Assembly (NCBI GenBank): GCA_028015205.1
Contig: CM051514.1
Location: 6,696,001-6,760,000 of the forward strand
Source of the DNA: Mytilisepta virgata
Lineage: Eukaryota; Mollusca; Bivalvia; Mytilida; Mytilidae
Direction of reading: 5' to 3'
DNA length: 64,000 nt
Shown here: piece by piece, positions 57,401-64,000 of the stretch
How positions within the stretch are numbered: the first letter of the stretch is position 1
Layout: each line of letters begins with the position of its first letter
Notes under the pieces: model-generated
The model's database searches: none
What the model was told of the DNA's origin: nothing
The model's input: only the letters and a program-made list of their open reading frames with translations
Made by a program: the position numbers and the translations under genes

Positions 57401-59304
57401 GATTCCTGAACCCCATGTATGAATATTTAATTACAATACTTACATCCTATTAACATGATGAGTATTGAGAAAATTTTTTCGGAATTAGTATTGGGTGAAA
57501 CATTCCCAAATCCAACACTAGTTAAACTACTAAATGTAAAATATAATGCTGTAACATATTTAGATTTGATAGTTGGTCCTCCAGTGTCGTTGACGTAATA
57601 TTGATGTGTCTGAATTGCAAGCTGATCTAACCAGCCCGTTTTCGGAACTTCTAGATGAGGTCGCTCGACGTTGCCTATAGCATACCATATACACGCTAAC
57701 CAGTGAGCTATTAAAGCAAATATTGCCATAAGTAACATGAGAACTGCAGCTCCATACTCTGAATATCTGTCTAATTTACGTGCCACGCGGACGAGACGTA
57801 ATAACCTTGCAGTTTTCAACAGTCCTATTAATGTTGTCGTCTGAAAAAAAATTAACTTATTATAGTTGTAAATTTCTTTAAATCATTCAAATGGTAGCTT
57901 TAATAATATGTCTGTGATATTCTCATAATGTTTACTGTGGAAAAATGTAAAAATAAAAAAGGAACAGAATATATATATTCTAGAGTAGAGGCAACTGTCC
58001 TGAAAATCCATTTGCAAACCAATACCCACCAAGACAGTGTAACTATGGACTTTGTCCTTTTTAACAAAGTTTCTTTAAGTTTCTAGTTAGAAAATAATCA
58101 GACATGGTTTAGTGTTTGAAATAATTGAATTTTTGACAGGGTTGTTATGACAATGGGACTTTTTTGGTTTTGGCTGGAAGAAAAATGCCACTCCCTTGCT
58201 ATTTGTATTATTCCTGTATTATATTTGTTATGTCTCATGTATCATTCCAGTAGCACATGGTCTAGATTCTCATGTATCATTCCTGTATTATATTTGTTAT
58301 GTCTCATGTATCATTCCAGTAGCACATGGTCTAGTTTCTCATGTATCATTCCTGTATTATATTTGTTATGTCTCATGTATCATTCCAGTAGCACATGGTC
58401 TAGTTTCTCATGTATCATTCCTGTATTATATTTGTTATGTCTCATGTATCATTCCAGTAGCACATGGTCTAGATTCTCATGTATCATTCCTGTATTATAT
58501 TTATGTCTCATGCATCATTCCAGTAGCACATGGTCAAGTTTCTGATGTATAAATTATTCTGCCTGTTTTCTGTGTATTTTCCTGTAGTACACATGTTTTG
58601 TTTCTCGTGTATTTTTCATGTTTTACATGGGCTAGTTTTCTGTGTATATTCCTGTAGTACACAGGTTTGTTTCTCATGTATTATACACGTATCATTTGAG
58701 TTAGTAGTAAATAGGCTGGTTCTATCATGATTTGTTTCTGTATAATATGAATGTTTCATTTATGTATTATTTGATTTTAATTTGGTTAAGTTCCTCATGT
58801 TTTATTAATGTTTTAAATAATCAAGTCACTCATTGACTTAGGTTGTTTCAAATATAACCTTGATCTTTGACCTACCTCATCTGTTTCTGATCCAAACAAC
58901 AACAAATCAAATGGAATGGCTGCCACAACATCGATTAAAAACCATCCTTTGAAGTAATGTACAGCTATTTTACCAGGATGGCTTACAACTTCATCATTTT
59001 TATTTACATAAGTAGTCCGAAAATTTATCAAAATATCAACAATAAACATTATGTCCACAATGAGGTCAATAATCGTCAGTGGATCAGAGTAGCGATCTTG
59101 AACAGATTGGTCCTTATTCCTTTTTTCCTCACTAAGCAGAAATGCCGCCACGTAAGGAGTAAAAATAGCTGTGTATATCACAAGTAATAAAATAATCCAG
59201 TCCCAGACAGCCTTGAATGGGGAATAATGGAGAATAGTACATTTAGGTATCCGTGGCGACTGCAATTTGTACTCTGGCAACACATCTGCACCTAATGACA
59301 GAAC
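39127..59304 (-). CDS. ERG: ERG-type (Kv11/KCNH) potassium channel, S1 to stop
   Basis: Twelve minus-strand exons join in one 882-codon frame with every GT-AG site and phase agreeing (0,1,0,1,0... as listed per exon). It covers [15 protein letters not shown] before S1, S1-S3 (residues about 20-140), the S4 Arg ladder ([17 protein letters not shown]), S5, the pore helix with the SVGFGN selectivity filter typical of ERG, S6 ([13 protein letters not shown]), the C-linker, the cyclic-nucleotide-binding homology domain, a basic/acidic linker, a tetramerising coiled coil ([20 protein letters not shown]) and a 91-residue tail. ERG channels carry the rapid delayed-rectifier K+ current that repolarises muscle and nerve. 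Identity to vertebrate ERG is very high through the core; EAG and ELK relatives have different filters and S6 ends. The PAS/EAG half must lie right of 64000. Introns hold two repeats built from splice donors and three SINEs. Confidence 0.97.
40894..40946. repeat. 18-bp-arm hairpin in last ERG intron
   Basis: CGTGGCGTCTTCAGGACA at 40894-40911 and its exact inverse at 40929-40946, 17-bp loop. It resembles the CTGAAGACGCCACG motif of small bivalve MITEs. Confidence 0.85.
41028..41259 (-). CDS. ERG: ERG exon K: coiled coil and PY motif
   Basis: 232 bp, phase 2-0. [26 protein letters not shown] continues the coiled coil. Then [20 protein letters not shown], with PPDY in the place where human ERG has its PPxY (Nedd4-family WW-binding) motif. 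Donor CTG|GTATGT is used; the GTAAGT four bases on would be out of phase with exon L. Confidence 0.95.
41260..42157. other. ERG intron J-K
   Basis: Repeated TTATCTCCCTTT and AAATTACTATATCRATC blocks suggest an old tandem-core repeat (41640-42120). No exon. Confidence 0.5.
42158..42354 (-). CDS. ERG: ERG exon J: Ser/Thr linker and coiled-coil start
   Basis: 197 bp, phase 0-2. [20 protein letters not shown] ... [15 protein letters not shown]. DVExRLDxL is the conserved start of the ERG tetramerising coiled coil. Acceptor TTTACATAG, donor ACAAG|GTAATT. Confidence 0.95.
42630..43200 (-). repeat. 46-bp array of exon end plus splice donor
   Basis: About a dozen tandem copies of GGAACACAGTCAGAGTTCTG followed by ATACTCAG|GTAAACTC and a CTATGACA spacer (starts at 43154, 43108, 43062, 43016, 42977, 42930, 42885, 42835, 42789 on the plus strand). 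The rightmost copy is the true end of exon I. Most copies keep the GT of the donor. 46 bp is not a multiple of 3, and reading past the first donor meets a stop in the next unit. Confidence 0.95.
43164..43288 (-). CDS. ERG: ERG exon I: Gln/Ser linker
   Basis: 125 bp, phase 1-0. [20 protein letters not shown] then [21 protein letters not shown]. Its last 30 bp and the donor (ACTCAG|GTAAAC) are the seed of the 46-bp array that fills the following intron. Confidence 0.9.
43935..44165 (+). mobile_element. retroelement 3' tail, truncated copy
   Basis: GCATGGCGGGTGTCCTGCAG through TATCCCTTTGGTATTTCTTGACTTTAC matches 34764-34985 at high identity. The reverse transcriptase part is absent, so this is a 5'-truncated insertion in ERG intron H-I, antisense to the gene. 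The frames across it are the element's 3' region, not a mussel gene. Confidence 0.85.
44816..45061 (-). CDS. ERG: ERG exon H: basic then acidic linker
   Basis: 246 bp, phase 1-1. [20 protein letters not shown], then [20 protein letters not shown] and [20 protein letters not shown]. Low complexity, phospho-site rich. Frames and splice sites (ACATAG; GTTG|GTGAGT) fit its neighbours. Confidence 0.92.
45062..46931. other. ERG intron G-H with dispersed repeats
   Basis: 45490-45900 shares TTGAGCTGTSAGAAAACA, ATGTGAATCAGACAAARRCG and GGACAGAGTGACTCCTAAAA with 55745-55850, a dispersed family. 46436-46505 has the AAAAGAATACCRAAGCGACA family. Confidence 0.7.
46932..47031 (-). CDS. ERG: ERG exon G: basic linker
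   Basis: 100 bp, phase 0-1. [20 protein letters not shown] then [18 protein letters not shown] fits a protein-kinase A or C site. The position after LRD matches the start of the variable ERG C-terminus. Confidence 0.9.
47953..48600 (+). mobile_element. tandem-core element ending TGTGAGCTAAAAA
   Basis: Starts CCAGAGGCTTAAGAGAATTG and TAGCTCACATG, ends with the perfect hairpin TGGCCC TTT GGGCCA then TGTGAGCTAAAAA. Three core units of about 155 bp like those of 20995-22340 (TTCATCATGG...CATATTA). It lies in ERG intron F-G. Confidence 0.88.
49104..49297 (-). CDS. ERG: ERG exon F: cyclic-nucleotide homology domain, part 2
   Basis: 194 bp, phase 1-0. [53 protein letters not shown]...VTFDLRD. Acceptor TTTATATCCACAG, donor GAT|GTAAGT. 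Confidence 0.97.
49899..49959 (-). repeat. triplicated 5' splice site, 24-bp unit
   Basis: Three tandem copies of ATTTTAG|GTAAGTG (donor G at 49952, 49928 and 49904). The 24-bp spacing keeps frame. Using donor 2 or 3 would add 8 or 16 residues (GKWTCTIL, then GKWTCSIL) before the next exon. Confidence 0.95.
49953..50117 (-). CDS. ERG: ERG exon E: cyclic-nucleotide homology domain, part 1
   Basis: 165 bp, phase 1-1. [56 protein letters not shown]. The exon is followed at once by two further copies of its own 5' splice site 24 and 48 bp downstream, in the same phase; the first donor is assumed because it gives the family-standard junction AILG|K. Confidence 0.96.
50118..51169. other. ERG intron D-E
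   Basis: No exon. 50990-51060 shares TCAGAAATTCATCCCGAAATCA and AATTATAATTTGAGGCAAG with 43375-43440, a dispersed repeat. Confidence 0.55.
51170..51257 (-). CDS. ERG: ERG exon D: C-linker end
   Basis: 88 bp, phase 0-1, too short to stand out as an open frame. Reads [20 protein letters not shown] then LISNCAAFK, matching human [23 protein letters not shown]. Acceptor TTATATTTTCAG; a SINE ends 22 bp upstream of the exon. Confidence 0.96.
51279..51632 (-). mobile_element. tRNA-derived SINE with 10-bp target duplication
   Basis: 354 bp on the minus strand flanked by ACATAATGTT (51269-51278 and 51633-51642). The head has A box TGGTGTAGTGGTTAG and B box GGTTCAATTCC; the body contains an 89-codon frame by chance; the 3' end is AT-rich (CACTATAAATAAATAAG). 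A fragment of the same family is at 26722-26790. Confidence 0.92.
52401..52757 (-). mobile_element. tRNA-derived SINE with LINE-like tail
   Basis: 357 bp flanked by a perfect 12-bp duplication, TCAAGAGCAAAG (52389-52400 and 52758-52769). The minus-strand head reads GCCTCAGTGGTCTCATGGAA ... ACAGGTTCTATCCCCCTCA (A and B boxes). Near the 3' end is AATAATTGCCACTGGATGTT, the tail found in the LINE fragment at 27490-27764. It sits in ERG intron C-D. Confidence 0.92.
52920..54260. other. ERG intron C-D, left part
   Basis: Holds SINE-tail fragments (AGATTGCCAATTTTCCTACT at 52925; CCATCAATAAAATCTGGCCG at 53604). No exon recognised. Confidence 0.55.
54271..54548 (-). mobile_element. tRNA-derived SINE, complete
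   Basis: 278 bp flanked by TAAATAGTAT (54261-54270 and 54549-54558). The minus strand begins GGCCTCGGTGGCCGAGTGGT (A box), B box GAGTTCGAATCTCACC, then CCGATCTTAATTGACAAGGA, a body with GGTTCTCTCCGGGTACTCC and an end in CAACTAAACAAACAAAC. It is the reference copy for 23262-23690. Confidence 0.93.
54559..55730. other. ERG intron C-D, middle
   Basis: AT-rich, nothing recognised. Confidence 0.5.
55740..56645. repeat. dispersed element with tandem core
   Basis: Starts GTGAGCCCCAATGGCTTGAG and has at least four diverged units with AACTCTCA-ATAATTATC, GAAACTCAAACTTGATCTGT and CATCATTATAAGCTCA, ending near CAGACAGACACATTTACAGT and CCCCTCCTATAGGAGACAAA. Part of the family also at 45490-45900. Confidence 0.75.
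56916..57115 (-). CDS. ERG: ERG exon C: S6 and C-linker
   Basis: 200 bp, phase 1-0. [20 protein letters not shown] then [20 protein letters not shown] and NGIDMNM. Tyr and Phe equivalent to human Y652 and F656 are kept. Donor ATG|GTAGGT. The open frame running on past the donor is intron. Confidence 0.98.
57444..57840 (-). CDS. ERG: ERG exon B: S4, S5, pore and filter
   Basis: 397 bp, phase 0-1. S4 with Arg/Lys at every third place, S5 ([14 protein letters not shown]), a turret with an NDT sequon, the pore helix and [20 protein letters not shown]. Acceptor TTTTTTTCAG, donor GGAT|GTAAGT. Confidence 0.98.
58190..58545. repeat. 69-bp minisatellite, five copies
   Basis: CATTCCAGTAGCACATGGTC recurs every 69 bp (at about 58244, 58313, 58382, 58451 and, after 66 bp, 58517). 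69 is a multiple of 3, so long open frames arise without meaning. ERG intron A-B. Confidence 0.95.
58876..59304 (-). CDS. ERG: ERG exon A: S1-S3
   Basis: 429 bp, phase 0-0. Begins [21 protein letters not shown]1 ([16 protein letters not shown]), S2 ([18 protein letters not shown]) with the Asp residues of the voltage sensor, then [17 protein letters not shown] into S3. Acceptor TTTTGTAG, donor GAG|GTAGGT. The 40-bp tandem array starts about 85 bp upstream of it. Confidence 0.97.
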
Positions 59305-59389
59305 CTACAAAAGACAGTATCCATATGTAAACTCTGACAAGATCTTATTCATATGTTAATGTTAAGTTTGTTAAATCTGAAAGCTGTAT

Positions 59390-60230
59390 GTATCTTAATG
59401 TGAACTATTAACAACTGTCAAAGCTCTACTTATGTTAATGTTAACGATTTACAACTGTCAAAGCTCTACTTATGTTAATGTTAACTATTTACAACTGTCA
59501 AAGCTCTACTTATGTTAGTGTGAACTATTTACAACTGTCAAAGCTCTACTTATGTTAGTGTTAACTATTTACAACTGTCAAAGCTCTACTTATGTTAGTG
59601 TTAACTATTTACAACTGTCAAAGCTCTACTTACGTTAGTGTTAACTATTTACAACTGTCAAAGCTCTACTTACGTTAGTGTTAACTATTTACAACTGTCA
59701 AAGCTCTACTTGTGTTTGTGTTAACTATTTACAACTGTCAAAGCTCTACTTATGTTAGTGTTAACTATTTACAACTGTCAAAGCTCTTCTTATGTTAGTG
59801 TTAACTATTTACAACTGTCAAAGCTCTACTTATGTTAGTGTTAACTATTTACAACTATCAAAGCTCTACTTATGTTAGTGTTAACTATTTACAACTGTCA
59901 AAGCTCTACTTACGTTAGTGTTAACTATTTACAACTGTCAAAGCTCTACTTGTGTTTGTGTTAACTATTTACAACTGTCAAAGCTCTACTTATGTTAGTG
60001 TTAACTATTTACAACTGTCAAAGCTCTACTTATGTTAATGTTAACAATTAAAGCTGAATTAACCTCTACTTATGTTAATGTTAACTATTTATAGCTGAAA
60101 GCCCTGCTAATGTTAATGTTAACTATTAAAGCTGAAACCTCTACTAATGTTAATGTTAACTATTTACAGCTGAAAGTCCTGCCCATGTTAATGTTAACTT
60201 TTTACAGTTGAAAGCTAGGTTAACTGTAAA
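59390..60230. repeat. 40-bp tandem array
   Basis: About 16 near-perfect copies of TTAACTATTTACAACTGTCA then AAGCTCTACTTATGTTAGTG, decaying after 60045 into shorter units. It starts some 85 bp upstream of the ERG S1 exon acceptor. Confidence 0.97.
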
Positions 60231-61858
60231 ATAGCTGAAAGCTATGTTAACATACATTTTGTACTTCTTCGTAGAGTGTCTTTTATTATTTTCTTTGTAG
60301 CTCACAACTATATATACAATATAAGACTACATACTGACAGACCTGTATGGTTTTCTCAGCACAAGAATATTGATAGTAGATTTGTCAAATTAAGACACTA
60401 GTAACACATTTTTTATCTTAAACAGCAATTCTGGTTGTGTTTATTCTAACTTGATCTTTATTTTCAGCAGCACCATATTTTCAAGGAAAATCAAGACAAC
60501 AAGATCAAATGGAGACATTTTGTCTTGCAGTCAATCAAGATTGGACAAGACAAGTTTAGATCAGTTCATCACAGGTGAAATTTAAACAATTATTTTTTAA
60601 CTTTTATTAACTGGTCTTAACCAGTCTTGATTGACTGCAAGGTATTTTATCTTGTTTTGGTCATGTTATATTCATTTTGTCTGAAATTTTAGTAAAAATC
60701 AAGACAATCAAGTCTAAACAAGACAAAAATGTCCATTTAAATTTTCAAATTTCAAATTTTTATTAGCACAATTATGACCAATTAAGGGCTAATGGCTTAC
60801 ATTTAAGTACAATAAACAACAATACAAATAATATTATGTAGTAATAGAAAATAAAAATGAAACTAAGTGTCATCTGACCTCAGTGCAAAAGAATTATTTA
60901 AAAAGGAACCAAGCAATTTTACTTGTTCATTGTGATCTGGATTGATAAAGACAGAATAGCTTGAAGGTGACCTGGATTGATAAAGACAGAATAGCTTAAA
61001 GTTTAGACTGTTTATCTTGATTTTCATTTAAATCTATTCTGTTAAAATAATAATCTCTGACATTTTTTTTTAATTTTACAGTTGAAGAGTAAGTGGCATT
61101 CATCATCAACAGCATTACATTGAAAAGATCAAAAGTGAGCTACTAATTAATGTGTGAATCTTTGCGTATTAGTAAATATTTAAATTACAAATACACAAAT
61201 TCATCAGTCAAGCTCCTGTGATGATATGAGTTCAAATAATAAAAGAAAAACAAACAGCTGTCAACCAACCTACATTTTAGTTTTTGAGGGGACAATCTGT
61301 TAAAATATTGTAAGAATTGACCAAAAAGTAAAAATGTAAGACAACCAATAATTGTGCTGCAATGATGTAATTTTAATGGCTGTATAAAAATATTTGATCC
61401 GAGTCTTGTATAAATATGTGAACTTTATTAAAGTTTCTCTATAACAATGAACAAACATTATCACTATAAACAATCTAAAGTCATTCAATTCCAACCACAA
61501 TTGTCCATTGATAGAAATAATACGTTTCCAACTGTGATTTCCATTAAAACGTTTTTTTCCATGATCATCATCAATAAATTCTGTCATGTGAAGTGACCCA
61601 GTTCAAATGATACAAACAATTGACAAGACGTCCCGACAAACAAGTTAATGTCATTGTTTGTTTTGTACGACTTTTAACAGAGGAAGGAGATGGGCAATAT
61701 ATATGCATGCAGAATATCGGCAAAAGAATCCTGAAGCGACAAAAACAGTTGGAAAAGTCAGTAAATTCAAAATCCAAGGAAAAGACTACTTTCTCGTGCA
61801 TTATTGAGGCAATAGCTTACGGTATCTTAATTTTTGCCATCATAAACTGTAGATTTGA
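60231..61858. other. ERG 5' intron
   Basis: Contains a 21-bp inverted pair (60524-60544 with 60621-60641; CTTGCAGTCAATCAAGATTGG), probably a small MITE, and a 34-bp tandem duplication near 60940-61000. No PAS-domain exon of ERG is visible. Confidence 0.6.
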
Positions 61859-63500
61859 TTAAGGATGATCGCTGGTCTAATAGAAAATAAATAGGATTTG
61901 AAATAGGTGTTTTAGTTTGAGAGAACATATGAATGAAAACAAATAAGCAAGAAAAAAATATAGGTTTGTGTGCTCATTTAAGGGCTATAAGGCCTTGAAA
62001 ATTTGCAGGAAATGGGTTTTCTCTGGATTTTTCATTGTCTTTGCATTGACAACTTCAGTCTCTCAAAGATGTATGAAAAAATAAAAAGGATTTCATAAAA
62101 TTTTGTCAAATACCATTTTAAGGTATATATGATTGAATTATAAAAGAACAAGACTTGACACACAAAAATGTCTCGCCTGTCGTGTATTTCTAATGAAAGT
62201 AAATGCTATCAGACATATTGCATACAGTATTCAAACTAGATGGAACTTTATACACAAAGTTATACTTCTCCCCCCCCCCCTTCCTGTTTGTCTATCCCCT
62301 AATTAAAACATTAGTGATCAATCTGAAAATATGAGGTGGGCAAGTTCTTATATATATGGCGAGTCTAGATATTGCAGTTGCTGAAAAATGGACTGTAAAA
62401 GAAAAAAATTGACAAAGTCACTGAACCATGAAATTGAGGTCAAGGGCACATGAAAGGTGTCAGACTGGCATGTACCCATACAGATCTTGCTATAAGCCAT
62501 GTATGATGAGTCTATTCATTGTAGTTGCTGTAAAATAGACTTTAAAGAAAAAAATTGACAAAGTCACTGAACCATGAAATTGAGGTCAAGGACACATGAC
62601 AGGTGTCAGACTGGCATGTACCCATATAGATCTAGCTATAGACCATATCTGATGAATCTAGTCATTGCACTTGCTGAAATATAAACTTTTGAGGAAAAAA
62701 TTGACAAAGTCACTGAACCATGAAATTGAGGTCAAGGGCACATGAAAGGTGTCAGACTGGCATGTACCCATACAGATCTTGCTATAAGCCATGTATGATG
62801 AGTCTATTCATTGTAGTTGCAGAAAAATGGACTTTAGAAGAAAAAATTGACAAAGTCACTGAGCTGTGAAATTGAGGTCAAGGACACATGACAGGTGTCA
62901 GACTCCCATGTACCCATATAGATCTTACTATATACCAAATATGATGACTCTAAACATTACAGTTACTAAGAAAGGGACTTGAATGTAAAACTATGTCGCA
63001 GATTTTCGAAGTTCACTGAACCGTGCAATTGAGGTCAAGAACAAATGACAGGTGTCAGACTGGCATGTACCCATATAGATCTCACTGTAGACCAAATATA
63101 ATAACTCTAGGTATTATAGTTTCTGAGAAAAGGATTTGAATGTAAAACTATGTCGCAATGTTTATGTGGGTATTGAACCATGAAAAAAAGGTCAAGGTCA
63201 TCTAAAAATGTGCTGCTGAAAAGGTCATCACTTCATGCACCTGTGGACCAAAGATGAACATTGTAAGTATTATACTTTAAAAGTTATTAAGGTTTTACAA
63301 AAAGTTAACGCCGTCGCCGTCGCCGTCGCCTTCGCCGCCGGATTGCTATACCTATGTCTCGCTTCCAGCGACTTTCGTCGCAGGCGAGACAAAAAGTGGG
63401 GGTTCATGGGCAAAAAATTTCATGTTTACGAAATGGATAAAACCCGAGGATTCCGAAAATCTGACAAAAAGACCAAAACATGACCAGCGAGCATCCTTAA
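61859..63500. mobile_element. TTAA-target MITE interrupted by another element
   Basis: Ends TTAAGGATGATCGCTGGTC and its inverse, TTAA at both borders. 61859-62148 and 63393-63500 together match 28227-27826 (reverse orientation) along its length; the 1.24 kb between is a separate insertion. Confidence 0.93.
62149..63392 (+). mobile_element. tandem-core element with 146-bp unit, nested
   Basis: Inserted in the MITE between AAAAGAA and AAAGTGGGGG. Inverted ends TGTCTCGCCTG (about 62170) and CAGGCGAGACA (63381-63391); a 3' hairpin GCGAC TTTC GTCGC (63368-63381) just before the end. The core has four copies at exactly 146 bp spacing (GACAAAGTCACTGA at 62411, 62557, 62703, 62849) and a fifth diverged copy. 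A CGCCGT run at 63309-63340 precedes the hairpin. No coding capacity and no clear target duplication. Confidence 0.9.
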
Positions 63501-64000
63501 GTGGAAAATTAAGTTTAATGACAATGAGTTGGTGGACTGAGTATAAATGGATCTTACAACCATCAAATGAAAATTCTATGCCAACAAATGTTAAAATATA
63601 ATGCTTTCCTCTCCATACAAAGGTAAATGTTCAGAAGTTTAACATAAGTCCCTACATTATATGTTGAATAAAAGTATAGATCAAAATCTGCAGTTTTCAA
63701 CACAGATTTAGACATTTGGTTCCTAAGGAGAAAATTTTGAAAATTCAACAAATGACAATAAGAACTGTACATAGCTACCTTAAATTGTTTGTCATCCAAC
63801 CAAGATAAAATATACAATTCATAGAGGTATCGGTCTGAATACAGATGCCTTGTGTCAATTTTCAGTTAATTAATTAGGCCAAGTGGTTTTAGAGGAAAAA
63901 TTAATAATTAATTTTTAAAATTTCACCAACCAGAAATCATGCCTTTCAAGTAAATACTTCATTCCAAGTTTCAGATAATCAGCCCTGGTGTTTCAGAGAA
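63501..64000. other. ERG 5' intron, repeat entering the right edge
   Basis: From about 63830 the sequence resembles core units of the 20995-22340 family (CATTCCAAGTTTCAGATAAT, GTGTTTCAGAGAA) and runs off the window. No exon. Confidence 0.5.

Noticed and set aside
58147..58552. Plus-strand frames of 118-132 aa rich in CIIPV repeats
   Set aside because: Translation of the 69-bp minisatellite in an ERG intron.
59390..60045. CRISPR-like regular array (40-bp period)
   Set aside because: No unique spacers; the units are plain tandem repeats, and the genome is animal.

Overview
The window is animal nuclear DNA, and everything fits a marine bivalve, most likely a mussel (Mytilus-like). It is AT-rich. 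Genes are split into short exons by GT-AG introns of 0.3 to 5.7 kb. The space between exons is full of bivalve-type repeats: elements ending in CAGGTGAGCTAAAAA, tRNA-derived SINEs, Tc1, pogo-like and TTAA-target elements, and many tandem arrays. No bacterial, organelle or viral gene is recognisable. The species call is inference from repeat style and protein similarity.

Four genes can be built by joining exons whose splice sites and phases agree. (1) Minus strand, 14538 down to 1815 and off the left edge: a type II membrane protein with a short cytoplasmic tail, one membrane span, a coiled coil, a Cys pair, 45 Gly-X-Y collagen triplets, one Ig domain and the start of a MAM domain (9 exons, 427 codons seen). 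(2) Plus strand, 15902-18724: a two-exon LRAT/NlpC-P60 type acyltransferase of 169 aa with an N-terminal hydrophobic anchor. (3) Minus strand, 26919 to 23989: the last two exons of a small Cys-rich protein ending in a WAP-type domain that has lost one disulfide pair; its 5' end was not found. (4) Minus strand, 59304 to 39127: the S1-to-stop part of an ERG (Kv11/KCNH) potassium channel, 12 exons, 882 aa. Its N-terminal PAS/EAG region lies beyond the right edge, so 59305-64000 is read as intron.

Region by region: 1-15 kb is the collagen-Ig-MAM gene, with a 1.5-kb Tc1-like transposon, several fold-back elements and minisatellites in its introns. 15-19 kb is the LRAT gene. 19-23 kb is two large repeat elements. 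23-27 kb holds a two-headed SINE and the WAP gene. 27-39 kb has no gene I can support and holds decayed retroelements and MITEs. 39-64 kb is the ERG gene.

The most striking points are: three tandem copies of a 5' splice site, all in the same reading phase, at the end of a cyclic-nucleotide-homology exon of ERG; a second ERG exon whose end plus splice donor has been amplified into a 46-bp intronic array; a group of elements with short terminal inverted repeats, tandem-repeat cores (two unrelated cores share exactly 146 bp) and a 3' hairpin, one of which sits inside a TTAA-target MITE whose uninterrupted copy is also in this window; a SINE and a LINE fragment sharing the same 3' tail; and the collagen-Ig-MAM membrane protein architecture.
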